DNA of 64,000 nt from assembly GCA_014529385.2 (NCBI GenBank), contig CM043957.1:71740037-71804036 (forward strand), read 5' to 3'. Every line of letters begins with the position of its first letter. Position 1 is the first letter of the stretch. The notes under the pieces were generated by a model. The model was not told where the DNA came from, searched no databases, and saw only the letters and a program-made list of their open reading frames with translations. This DNA is from Adiantum capillus-veneris (Eukaryota; Streptophyta; Polypodiopsida; Polypodiales; Pteridaceae). Positions 33,704-43,838 of the stretch are shown in pieces. The position numbers and the translations under genes are program-made.

Positions 33704-34393
33704 CTACGACTTAGTCGTTTGCTTCTCGTTTCTGTTCTTCTTGTTGTTTTTTCGCGGTTTAGTCTTGATAAATCGGCCAGTGACCTCGTCTTTGACACAA
33801 TCATCAGCTTTGACAAACTTTAGATATCCCGTTCTGTCATCGACAAGAGGCATCGGATTATGCTTTTTCGTCCTTGATTTTTTAGTTCTCTTGGATTTAT
33901 ACCGCTCTTGTCGACTAGGTTTTTGGTTAGGAAACTCGTAAAACTTGTCCTGTCTTGACCTGTATTTCCTATTCGTCTCTGATGCGCTTGATCTTTCATC
34001 ATCAACCTCTATCAGTTGGATTTCATCATCGAGTGAAGGAAGGTCACGGCATAATGAATCCGTGAATTCCTCCTCTATTCGATTTCTATCGATCACCACA
34101 GATATCTCATCAATGATTCTTTTACACTCGGTCTCACGTGGTAGTTCTTCTTGTTCCTCGCTCTTTGATCCAGACTCAAGGATGACGCTAGCCATTTGCA
34201 ACGTTACTAGGTCATATCCTTCTTCGTCACAAAATTTCGTAGGTGTACATTCGTTAACACATATGTCCAAGGTTGACAATATTTGAGCCCACCCGAATGG
34301 CTCAAATAAATGTTCTGGGAAAGGTTCTGGGAAATAAGCTTGTCTTCTACAGATCTTTCCAAAACGCATTCCTCTTTGATTATCTCTCCACAA
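33704..34393 (-). CDS. Linker between protease and RT, basic and acidic
   Basis: 229 codons open, overlapping the end of the protease ORF in another frame. The middle is acidic (EEQEELPRETECKRIIDEIS, DDEIQLIEVDDE). The C-terminal third is Lys/Arg-rich (RYKSKRTKKSRTKKH, KPRKNNKKNRNEK). No known domain was recognised. The overlap suggests a frameshift lesion between this and the protease ORF rather than two genes. Confidence 0.45.
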   Translation of the reverse strand: MWRDNQRGMRFGKICRRQAYFPEPFPEHLFEPFGWAQILSTLDICVNECTPTKFCDEEGYDLVTLQMASVILESGSKSEEQEELPRETECKRIIDEISVVIDRNRIEEEFTDSLCRDLPSLDDEIQLIEVDDERSSASETNRKYRSRQDKFYEFPNQKPSRQERYKSKRTKKSRTKKHNPMPLVDDRTGYLKFVKADDCVKDEVTGRFIKTKPRKNNKKNRNEKQTTKS

Positions 34394-35244
34394 TTAGATG
34401 CTCCACATATCCAGACATGCGCTTTCGTTTGCATCCATGCAGGCATTTCTTTTTCATTTATGGTGGTCGAATTAAACTCTTGCACTGGTGTTTTTGCCAC
34501 GTCTCTATAGTTGTGATCCTTCATGTTGATTTTCGTTATTAGCTCTTCATGCCTTAGGTAGATTTGGTCGTACCCCCAATCTTGTATCATTTTGAGTTGA
34601 CGCATAAAAGGTCGTCCCAAAATAATGTCAAAGTTGTTCGTTTTCCTGAAATCCACCACAGCAAAGGTGTGCTCATAGTTAATTCCACACGAAGTTACAA
34701 CTATTTGGTCCAGGATTCCCAATGGTCTCTCTACATACCCATCTGCGAGTTGTAGTTTCATTCTCGTTTTTCTGAGAGCTGGACGGCCCCACTTCTCCCA
34801 GATTTGCTTTGTAGCAATCGCCACTCCCGCTCCACTGTCTAGGATAGCTATCGTTTTTATATCCTGATATTCCACAGGTAGGGTCGTATTCCCCTCCTCA
34901 CCTTCACAGTAATCTCCGACCTTGTTTATGGGCACTGGTTGGGCTTTGGGTTGACTTTCCCGTTTGTTTTCTTCTCCCGTAGGGTTTGTCGGAAGAGGAA
35001 TCTTTACTCCCTTGTGCTCCAAATGTTTCCCCATGTCTTGCCATAAGTGTGGTCTGACTCTCAAGAGTTCGGACATCGTGATTGTGCATGTTATAGGTGT
35101 CGACAACATATCTTGAAGACTCTTTGAGTCAACCATATGTGGAATAGTTTTTATCTGGGATGGAACTAACCTTATCTCCGATTGTGCCTCATGTTCACCT
35201 ATAAATGACGGCAGGGTTTTCAAGGATTGGGCTTTGCTTTCCAC
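34207..35244 (-). CDS. pro: First aspartic protease (retropepsin)
   Basis: 345 codons open. The N-terminal part has TCTITMSELLRVRPHLW, seen before the protease in plant gypsy polyproteins. The active site is IAILDSGAGVAIATKQIW (DSGA codons at 34828-34839), with flap region LADGYVERPLGILDQIVV and C-terminal signature DIILGRPFMRQL (about 34630-34595). The catalytic Asp is intact. This is the conventional gag-RT-proximal protease, present in addition to the domain after integrase. Confidence 0.9.
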   Translation of the reverse strand: MESKAQSLKTLPSFIGEHEAQSEIRLVPSQIKTIPHMVDSKSLQDMLSTPITCTITMSELLRVRPHLWQDMGKHLEHKGVKIPLPTNPTGEENKRESQPKAQPVPINKVGDYCEGEEGNTTLPVEYQDIKTIAILDSGAGVAIATKQIWEKWGRPALRKTRMKLQLADGYVERPLGILDQIVVTSCGINYEHTFAVVDFRKTNNFDIILGRPFMRQLKMIQDWGYDQIYLRHEELITKINMKDHNYRDVAKTPVQEFNSTTINEKEMPAWMQTKAHVWICGASNCGEIIKEECVLERSVEDKLISQNLSQNIYLSHSGGLKYCQPWTYVLTNVHLRNFVTKKDMT

Positions 35245-35798
35245 CGAAATCTCCGTTCCCGCATCTCCATACAGCGATTGTATATGGGTTGGACAAAATC
35301 CGTTATCCAGGTTAATCTTAGGAATTGGAGCAGACTATAACGTCGCACTCCCGTTCTTTCTGTTTCTAATGGTTTCCCATAAGTGTTGTGGCCATTGTTC
35401 TTCAACTTCTGAAATTGGAATCATCGTCATTGACTTAGCGTCATCAGTCGTGTTTGGCACCACTCGATGATTCATCGACAATATTGTTTCAGGCCTGGGT
35501 TCGTTTACTTGTTTTGGTTCATCGGTTTTTAGTTTTTCTCGCTCTTTATGAATCAACACTTCTTGTTCTGGGGTTCTAACCATCTTAGGTTCCATCAACG
35601 CCTGGGCTGTTTCAATGAGGTGTTTACACATTTCCAAACGCTTCGTTTCCACTTCTGGTTGAGGATAAGTTAACCATCTTTGCTCTAAGGTTTGGTTTGT
35701 TTTTAGCCTTGCTTCGTACGCTTGTAATTAGCACTTTGTCAACCAAGACCGATCCTCCCAAGGACGCTTTCCTCGGCTTGCTGTTATCCTCAGTAGTC

Positions 35799-35837
<39 letters not shown>

Positions 35838-35984
35838 TGAGTTGCTCCTTCGTTTCATGTAATTCGTTTTGCATGGCAATTTGGTTGTTCACCCTTCTTG
35901 TTTTCATCCTGTCTCGTTTTGCCTTCCAGGATTTTCTCTGGGTTCTCACGGATAAGCTTTCATTTTCTGTGGGTATAGGCAACT
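35245..35984 (-). pseudogene. Gag-protease connector with coiled coil
   Basis: Two frames (35982-35728 and 35652-35335) carry SWKAKRDRMKTRRVNNQIA, an Arg-Glu run and CKHLIETAQALMEPK. The Arg-Glu run is coded by a GA microsatellite. The frames are separated by a stop near 35730 and shifts. This is the region between nucleocapsid and protease. Confidence 0.5.
35802..35833. repeat. (CT)n microsatellite in the gypsy coding region
   Basis: CT run of about 32 bp, read on the minus strand as a run of Glu-Arg in the connector. Confidence 0.95.
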
Positions 35985-37580
35985 CTACCCTTTCCTTATG
36001 GGCTCATTTTTCCTTAAGTCCTTGGCTTGGGCTCTGGTTATCGCATTGATTTGGATCATTGGGTCGGTTTCTGATCCGCTGCTTGCACTTGGTATCACCC
36101 CCACTATATTCATAGTCGCTTTTCCCTTGTTTTCCGGATTTTTTGGGCAATCCGGCAATATGTGATTCACACCACATCTGTCACAAAACCCAAAAATTTT
36201 CACTCTTTCGCCTTTGAAAGGACAAGTACACTCCCAATGATCCGTACTTCCATAGCTATAGGAATGTCCAATTGGTGTTTGATTTTGAGGAGGTGGTCCC
36301 ATAGGTTGTCTTGCTCTATTAGGATACCCTCTTGGTTTGTAATTCTGGTTCACAATGAACATTAACGTTCTTTCGTCTACCAAATATTGATCTCTCAAAG
36401 GTTGTGCTACATACGTTGGTGGTGCCATACCCTCGCTACTTCCCCATGGTTGATATGCTTCGTCTGCATACATTTGTGATTCAGGTTTTGTTGCGTAAGG
36501 CTCATTCGGTTCCTTATAATAAGAAAATTGAAGTGTACTATTTGTTCCTGGTGATGCTTCACGTGGTTGAGCATACCTAATCATGGCCCTATTTTCCTGT
36601 GGTGGTAATGGAGGTTGTTGACCCAATACAGGTTGAGGTCTGTCTGCTCCTGCTACCAGATTCATATTTGGTCCCACTTGATATCTTGGAGGAGGTGGTT
36701 GGGATGGTCCTGCTGGAGGTCCATACGGTCTTTCCCTCACATAGTTTTTGATATAAAAACACTCTTCCGTGCTATGATTCGTCCATTTTTGTTCTATGGC
36801 GCACCATTTCAGTACTCTTCCATTCGCAACTGGTGCTTTCGACTGTTGAGTGCACCACGGTGTCGGATGATCCCCCCCACATGTGTCACACTTCCTCGTC
36901 TGAGGCTGTCTCATCACCGGATTTGATCTCATATGTTGCTGCATTCTCTTCATTACCTCCTCTATCAATTGATCAGCTATCGGCATCAAGGATGCCTGGG
37001 CATCTTTCTTGGTAGAGGGTTCGCTTTTAATCGATGAAGAGCCACTGGTTACTGAATCAGTATCCTCTAACACTTCCCCATATGCTTTGCAGTTATCGAC
37101 AAGATATAATGCTTCCCTTGTAACCTGTTGAAACATGCTACAGGCTTTCAAGTGAAGGTCCTTTTTCAAGGTTTCATTCCTAAGTCCTTCGACGAAGAGC
37201 ACAGACAATCTCTCGTCCTGCGGTAATTCTCTCCTCGGGCACCTCTCAATGTATTGCTTGAATCTCAAGGTTGCTTCCTTAACTTTTTCATTCTCTCTTT
37301 GTTTAAAAGCGTATATCTGTGATACAATATTATGCTTTATACCCCGTTTTGAGAATTCTTTTGCGAACTCGCGCAATACATGTTCAATATTCGGACAAGT
37401 TTCAGGGTTTAAAGGTTGAAACCACGTTAAGGCCGTCCCTTCCAAGGTCAGCCCGAATCCCTCGTATTGAGTATGGAAATCAGTGTTTGTTCTGCTCTTA
37501 AGACTTGCTTGAAGAGCGATACATGGGCATATGGATCCCCCGATCCGCTATACTTCTTTGGCATGCACTTCGCTACTTGG
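35985..37580 (-). CDS. gag: Gag: capsid and nucleocapsid with two zinc knuckles
   Basis: 486 codons open from 37445. The start lies inside the domain; coding sequence continues upstream after a frame change near 37490 (KKYSGSGDPYAHVSLFKQVL). The capsid region has GTALTWFQPLNPETCPN, EFAKEFSKRG and ERLSVLFVEGLRNETLKKDL, the classical retrotransposon gag pattern. Two CX2CX3HX4C knuckles follow: CDTCGGDHPTPWC (about 36890) and CDRCGVNHILPDC (about 36175), separated by about 230 residues rich in Pro, Gln and Tyr. It ends with INAITRAQAKDLRKNEP. It would assemble particles and bind element RNA. Confidence 0.9.
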
Positions 37581-37582
37581 GA

Positions 37583-38768
37583 TCATCTGATCCGTCTATG
37601 GTCTGCGGTCAATCTCATTGCTCCGATGTCTCGACTTAATAGTTCTCGTGCATCAGGGAGGTTGTAGGTTGCTCTCGTTGGCTCCCCCCCCCCCCCCCCC
37701 CCCCCCCCCCCAAATCTACTACTAGGAGGCAAATGTGATGGGGTGGCTGCAAATGTCGGATCTACAGCCGTATATGTAGAGATGGGAACCGCACTACCTC
37801 GATTCGTAGCCATTGATTCTCTGGAATGTAACGTCCCCATGGGGCTTGGCATCGAATAATGAGATCGACTGAAAGAATCAACTACATGAGTCCTCCCTCC
37901 TCCTGTGGTCAACGGTTCTGGCATGACAGTTGCAGGGGCTGGTCTTAGAGGGCTTGGAGTGACATAGTACTGGTGAAGTGGTCCCCCAAAGTACGTATAT
38001 CCTTTCAATTCTTTTTTATCGATTGTTGCATATCGTCTTCCATACTTGTCGTATGTTGCAATTTTCATTTTCGCTCCCTCTGTGTCGGTGAAGACATAAA
38101 GTCTTTTCCGCTCAGTCATCTCCTCGACGTAGGGTTCCTCGCATCTATAATAGAGATCTTGCTCTCCATTATTATACTTGTATAACCCCAAGTAGACATT
38201 ATCCGTGTTGATTCTCAACGTTTTCTCGCCTTAATCTCGTATTAGGTAAGCTCATTGTTGGAGCCCTTTCCTCATGTTCCTCTTCTATTTTGGATTTTGT
38301 GCCCATCATTCCCCACTTGTCTACAAGGTTAGGATTCAGGACTACCAAGTACATGATACCCTCGTCATCTAGGTACCTGTCTTCGCTATAGCTCACAGGC
38401 ACTCAATCCGTGAACTCACTTGGTCTCTCTTCTATTTTCACACAGTAGCGGTCCATACCATCTTTGTATATCTTGGCACCTTGCTTGTTGTCATATTGAT
38501 ACTTGATGAACAATAGCTTTAGTGCGGCCGAGGGGTTCGATGGTCCTGCTGCCATGTTTTCTCTCCCGTTTAGTTTTATTTGTCCCAAGTGTTCTGTGAA
38601 ATACTCGGAAGATCTCCATGAAGAAGTGTTAGAAATGACGTCTTCAAGGATCGGCTCTAACGGTTGCACTATCCCTTGGTTTACACTCTCCTCCGTTGAT
38701 GCAACACTCGTTTGATCCGCTAATTTTAGGTGTCTGGTGTTGATTTGTTTTCCCGATCTCAAAAACAT
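37583..38768 (-). pseudogene. N-terminal gag extension with D-x-x-G-x-x-Y repeats
   Basis: Starts MFLRSGKQINTRHLKLADQT at 38768, the first ATG after the leader. A TGA at about 38405 interrupts the frame, and a frame change near 38210 leads to the last piece. Repeated short motifs occur: YQYDNKQGAKIY, DDEGIMY, YKYNNGEQDLYY, FTDTEGAKM, YDKYGRRYATI and YTYFGGPLHQYY. They resemble beta-hairpin YD-type repeats. A Pro/Ser/Thr-rich stretch follows, then a poly-Gly run coded by a 28-base C run (37684-37711), leading to gag. No known domain was recognised. The plus-strand element at 62 kb carries the same motif. Confidence 0.55.
37684..37711. repeat. Poly-C run (28 bases)
   Basis: Homopolymer coding poly-Gly on the minus strand. 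Such a run is prone to length change and sequencing error, so frame assignments across it are uncertain. Confidence 0.9.
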
Positions 38769-40319
38769 GAAGAAAGTGGGATTTACTGACTGAATCCAAA
38801 CCTCTTACCTGGAGATGGAAAGATCTTTCAATTCCTTCAACTGCATAGGTTGTTACTTGATCGGTCTCTGCAAATGATTACACTGGATGGCTATGAGATC
38901 ACTGTATCATTCCAACTGTCAGCAGATTCAACACTTCAAAATGTTCTCAACACAATTTTGCTTGCAGATTATTGACAGTATGTCCAATTTGAGTTTTGAA
39001 AACTCCTGGTATCTTGTATAACCTAGGTCTATAAACACGTCAAAAATGAGCTGGATCTGGGCCAGAGGTACACCGATCGCGATCGTACTTCTGAGCCCAA
39101 ATCAGATGAAACTTCACCAGCTTGTTCACTAGGCTATTTTAAGACTACTTGCCAGACACTTTTGTATTTGGACTCAAAAAAGTCTTTAACCATTTCTTGG
39201 TTGTAAGTGCCTGTTTTCCCAAATTTATCTGTTTGACTGGATTTTGATGTTTGATTTGGGATTTGAGAGATACCTGGGATTGTCCTGTGTACAAGCTATC
39301 CCTTTGTGTAGTTCCTTCCCAGTTTGGATGTGTTTTGGTCTACTGAAAGTCAATTTCTAAGCCGGTTTAGCAATTTTTGACTCAGATCTGTATTCAAATG
39401 TTTTGACAGGTATTTTGAGGTTTCTGGATCTAGGTCCTTTAGACTTTTATGTTTATATACACTTGGGGATCCCACAGATGAAATCTGGTCCAATTCTGGC
39501 ACTTAGGTACATCGATCGCGATCGTACTTCTGAGCCCAAATCAGACCAAATTGGCATGCTTGTAGACACTGATGTTTTAAGGCTATCCCCAAAGTCTTTT
39601 TGCATTTGGATCATCAAAAGTCAAGATTTTGCAGTTTCTAGGTCTGTCGGGCTAGTTTTACCCAAGTAGCCTGATTTTCTTGGTTTTTGATGTTTTTGGG
39701 TGTGGTTGCTTTAGACAAAGTTCTTTAGAATCTTATCAGGAAGGCACATGTCAAATCTGGTCCAAATCTGACACTGAGGTACACCGATTGCGATCGTAGT
39801 ACCTGGGCCAAATCTAATGAAATTTTATCTGCTCTCTCTGACAAGTGTTTCGTAGTGTTTTGTGCTACCGCTTTGTGATTTGAATCAATATCAATCCTGT
39901 TTGGTCAGATTTTCAGAATTTCAGAGTCTTATGGCTTTTTTGGCCAAAGTTATGGTTTTCTGGTTTCTCGACTCTAACTTTTGCCCCAAATCTGATTGGA
40001 ATGTGATTTGCTTATCCTACTCCTAAGTACAGAACTGAGAAAACATAAGAAATTGAATCAAACAAAACAAACACGACAGATTTTGGGTGAGATTTTAGTA
40101 CTCAATCGAATTAGAGAAATTGAAGAGCAAAAATGCTTTAACACATTCACTCACAGCTCCCTAAATCTCCTAAGAGAGGATCTAGCCGGTCCACTGGCTC
40201 TAGACTCCACTAGGCTCTAAACCCTTGTCTAGCAGCCTAACTGAGGTGTAAAATGGACTCGTGGATTGATCTTTTTTAAGGAGTCTAACTGCGCACTCGG
40301 TCACTCATCACCTAAGGTG
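38769..40319 (-). promoter_or_regulatory. 5' UTR of the gypsy element with palindromes
   Basis: A leader of about 1.55 kb between PBS and gag, without a supported gene. It contains three copies of the core palindrome: 39067-39088, 39506-39527 and 39778-39802 (spacings 439 and 272 bp). Each is followed by '...gggCCAAATcnga'-type sequence, as in the spacer downstream of pol. Confidence 0.75.
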
Positions 40320-40320
40320 C

Positions 40321-40341
40321 ATTCCCCGGCAACGACACCAA
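40321..40341 (-). other. Primer binding site (tRNA-Asp type)
   Basis: On the minus strand, TGGTGTCGTTGCCGGGGA follows the 5' LTR end (GCAAACA) after one base. It matches the complement of the plant tRNA-Asp 3' end (TGGCGCCGTTGCCGGGGA) at 16 of 18 positions. Confidence 0.85.
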
Positions 40342-41250
40342 TGTTTGCGGGTCGCCGCGATGGAGGTCCATAGCATAGCTCTCAAGCATCAACATATTTA
40401 TCAATACATGGGAAGCGACTCGGATGAGGCATGGAAACTCACTAGGTGTCAATCCTAATGAAGTGAACTCGAAGAGATGCAACTACTAACTCTACAAGTA
40501 AATCAAACACATTACCGCCAAGTAATCTGCCTATGTCCTCCTACACCGTTCTTCAGCCATCACGCCTGTTTACCATGCAAATCATATCGGAATCGAACGA
40601 AACTTGAAGGGAAGCTACAAGGGATTATCAGGAACATATCCTATCACTATCACAGCATTCTGGAGAGGTACAACGATCGCGATCGTTCGTCCCAAAGTCA
40701 GCAAAAACAGCGAACAGGTGATCCTAATGGGTCGTTTTAGGGTCCCTAAAGCCCCTTTTAGGGTCAAAACAACATAAAACACGCATATAGACACTCAAAA
40801 CAACGATTTAAGGCCTCAAACTCGTCGTTGAAAACCTACACCGAATCTTGAATGATTAGACTTGAATGAAAGAGCAAGATGAGAGGAACACAATGCAATA
40901 ATCAAATCTGAATTTGGATTATCGTAGCCGCAATGGCGAAGATTACAAGTTTGAACAAGAAGGAGCTCTCAAACGTACGCTGTCTTCTCAGTTCCTCATT
41001 CAAAAGATTATCCTCAAACTTACAAAAAATGACCTTTATAGATTAGGTCTTTACAAAATGGCTTGTCCGGCCATAAGCCCCTAATCCTAAAACTGGCTCT
41101 CTAATATATAATTGCTCCCATAAGAATAATCATACATCCTTGACAATTTCCCGGCTTAGAGATGCTTCTTTACAAAAGAATTTTACAATGGTTTCTCAGA
41201 AAAATATGGTCCTTCTGGCTACGGCCGCTTGTTGCTTTGTCCACCAAACA
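40342..41250 (-). repeat. 5' LTR of the gypsy element
   Basis: 909 bp; on the minus strand TGTTTGGTGGAC...CCCGCAAACA. A TATAAAGG box on the minus strand lies at 41033-41040. A palindrome with core GATCGCGATC lies at 40667-40690. It lacks the 212-bp duplication of the 3' LTR. Confidence 0.95.
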
Positions 41251-41255
41251 TTGAC
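41251..41255. other. Target-site duplication, right copy
   Basis: ttgac, identical to 23447-23451. Confidence 0.9.
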
Positions 41256-42224
41256 TCTCTGAAGCTGCTCATTTCTTGAAAGTTTGGTCAATATTGCGCA
41301 ATTGCTTCACTACTTGGTGACTATTACATTTGCACACATTTTGGACTCTAAATTTGCCAATTCTACTCTTGGGTATATGGATCGTGATCCATGTTGTGGG
41401 CCCTAATTGTACCAACTTGAGGGGAAGTATCTAGACATGTCCCCTAAGCCCTTGGTCATTAACATTTGGGTTAGGATCAATTTTTTTGGCATGGGTCAAA
41501 ATGACCATTTGTAGACTGAACTTTGAAAAATTCAGGTCTTTGACTCTAGATTGTTGGGTGCAGCTAGGGTGGATGCAGCCGCAATAGGGTCATGGCGTGG
41601 TGAGGAAGAGCAGAGGAGGAGGCGAGAGAGCAGAGAGTGTCGACACAAAGATTAAAAACAACACTATGTATGAATTTATTCCTTTGTAAAACCTTACCAT
41701 ATATTGCAAAAGGTTGCCATGCACACTTCTAAAAGAAGTGTAGTTCATCTGCATGCTCCAAGGGGGTTTCCCACGGGTTGATACTAAAAGAAAGAGGGCT
41801 TGAAACCTAACATTTCCCTTTCAAGCCCGAACTAGAAAAACCACTCTCATGATACCTTGAGTTTTTTGTATACTCGTCATTCGTGAGTTTTAGGTTCTCT
41901 CACAACCAAGGATTTTGATGTATCCATAACCTAGTGATATGATAGTGAACGCCCCCTTGAACAGATAGGGTGTAGGTTGAAAAATTAGCTACCAATAAAG
42001 GGAGCTTTTGGTTCACTGCCAAACCTTGGGTTTTAAGTGTACACAATAACCTCATGAGAAGTGGGACAAAAATGGGTTGAGAACAAATGTTTTGGGGAGG
42101 TCTTACCACTTATGTATGTGTGGCAATGTCTAGCCCGTACAAATTTCTATCATGGCATGACTGACAACACATAAAGTAAAAGAGGCTTTGATTGCAAAAG
42201 ATAATTTTTTTGACAAAAGATAAA
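41256..42224. other. Non-coding; continuation of the older element at the left
   Basis: 41256-41600 contains a palindrome variant (GGTATATGGATCGTGATCCA, 41372) and continues the sequence at 22.7-23.45 kb. 41600-42224 shows no supported gene. Confidence 0.5.
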
Positions 42225-42525
42225 CCATAAGTCTATGACACTTAACATGAAAAAAACAATTTTGGACTTTGTATATGTTGTTGAGTGTTCTGAGTAAACC
42301 GTTGAATGAGCTTTCCCTTCCTTCTACATGGGGTTTTAAATTGTAGTCGTATACCACGTTGTTGAAGTCATATACCATAAGTCTATGACACTTAACATGG
42401 AAAAAACAATTTTGAACTTTGTATATGTTGTTGTAGCGAGTATTCTACGCAAATCATTGAATGAGCTTTCCTTCCTTTTGCACGGGGTTTGAATTTGAAG
42501 TTGTATACCACATTGTTGAAGAAAA
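42225..42525. repeat. 150-bp tandem duplication
   Basis: 'ccataagtctatgacacttaac' starts at 42225 and again at 42375. Both copies run through 'aaacaatttt.gactttgtatatgttgtt' and 'ttgaatgagctttcc', ending in 'gtataccac.ttgttgaag'. Confidence 0.9.
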
Positions 42526-42669
42526 TATTCATGTATGATAGCTGGTGCTTCACTGTGAGCCGGTGCTTCATTGTGGACTTTGTCCAATTGACAAGAAAAA
42601 CCACTAAATTGACATATATAGCATATGTATCCAAGAAAAGAAAAATAAAGCCTTGTGAACTCTGTGGTG

Positions 42670-43345
42670 ATGTTTGGACAAATGGTGGGCCTATGTGTAA
42701 TGACCAATGTCCAAGGTGAACTATTGTATGACCTTGCGTCCCCAAGCAAGGTTGGACAAATGGTGGACCAAGTTTTGAATCTTGAGACCAAAAACCACTT
42801 GATGTATTAGAAAAAGTGTTGGATCTTGAGACCAAAAGATCCTTGATGTTTTAGACCATAGGTTGGATAAGTGGTGGACCTAGTTCAAATGGCCAATAGG
42901 TTAGGTGGACTACTAAAAATTTGGACTACTATATTAGAGCATAGCTTGGACAAGTGGTGGACCTAGTTGTAATGACTAATGTCCAAGGTGAACAATTGTA
43001 GGAGCTTCCTTCTCCAAGCAAGGGTTGGATAAGTGATAAACCAAGTGCTGGATATCTAGATCATAGCTTGGACAAGTGGTGGACCTAGATCTAATGGCAA
43101 ATGGTAAAGTAGGTGAACTACTACAGGAGTTTTCCAAAGCAAGGCTTGACAAGCGACGGACCAAGTGATGGATCTTGATACAAGAATCCCCTTGCTATGT
43201 TAGAGCATAGCTTGAACAAGTGGACCTAGTTGCAATGGCCAATGTTAATTGTTAAATATTGAAGAATCTATAAAACCCAAGAGCATAGCCTGGACAAGTG
43301 GTGGACCTAATTGTAATGGCCGATATCCAAGGAGAAGTATTTGAA
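42670..43345. repeat. Degenerate satellite-like array
   Basis: Six diverged units of about 80-180 bp. Each carries 'gcttggacaagtggtggacc', 'taatggccaatgtccaaggtgaac' and often 'ggagcttccttctccaagcaagg' and 'gttagagcata'. Starts lie at about 42672, 42854, 42949, 43069, 43210 and 43291. Open frames on the minus strand here are by-products of the repeat. Confidence 0.8.
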
Positions 43346-43838
43346 TTTTTGTGTGTATTTTCTTTCTTATTTTCTTGTTTTTTCTCTTATTTTATGGTCA
43401 CAATTCAAATTAAAGCATGCAGTAGCTCAAAACAAAAGTATAGTTTGGGAGGATCATGGCACACTTTGTAGCACAATGTTTGACCTCCAAAATAAGCAAT
43501 TTACAAGCTAGTCTCATATATCAAAGATGAAGATCAAGATCAAGATCAAACCCAAGGCCAATTGGGGCTCTTTGTTTCTCACAATTCAATTTACCTTAGT
43601 TTTTTTTCTCAAGATAATTCACTTTGGGTTCAAAAAATAAATTTTTATGAATATGATTTATTTAAAATATTTTTAAATATTTTGAGTTTTAAGTTTCAAT
43701 TCTAAATTTTAATTTAATAATTTAAATATTTTTAATGATATTTATATTTTTTACATTTTAATTATAATAGTGTCTAAAATAAGAATAAAACATTTGATTC
43801 AATGACATGTATGGACACAGTATTTCAAAATGTGTTCT
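43346..43838. other. AT-rich spacer
   Basis: No gene. Very AT-rich between 43620 and 43760. Confidence 0.5.

Larger units (their letters stand above)
23452..41250 (-). mobile_element. 17.8-kb Tat-like Ty3/gypsy element with extra domains
   Basis: Bounded by direct repeats 23452-24573 and 40342-41250 that start and end TG/CA, with perfect 5-bp duplications (ttgac) outside. The coding strand is minus: PBS next to the right LTR, PPT next to the left LTR. Domain order is gag-PR-RT-RNase H-IN, as in Ty3/gypsy. Additions are an N-terminal gag repeat region, a duplicated integrase zinc-binding module, a second protease-like domain after integrase, a Trp/Lys repeat, and a third ORF (coiled coil plus Pro-rich) before the 3' LTR. 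The size, tRNA-Asp-type PBS and long repetitive UTR suit the Tat/Ogre-like group. LTRs differ by roughly 3 percent outside a 212-bp duplication. Most ORFs contain one or two lesions, so the copy is fairly young but inactive. Confidence 0.95.

Noticed and set aside
42130-43164. Several minus-strand frames of 60-150 codons
   Set aside because: Fall in the 150-bp duplication and satellite-like array; the repeated residues mirror the DNA repeats.
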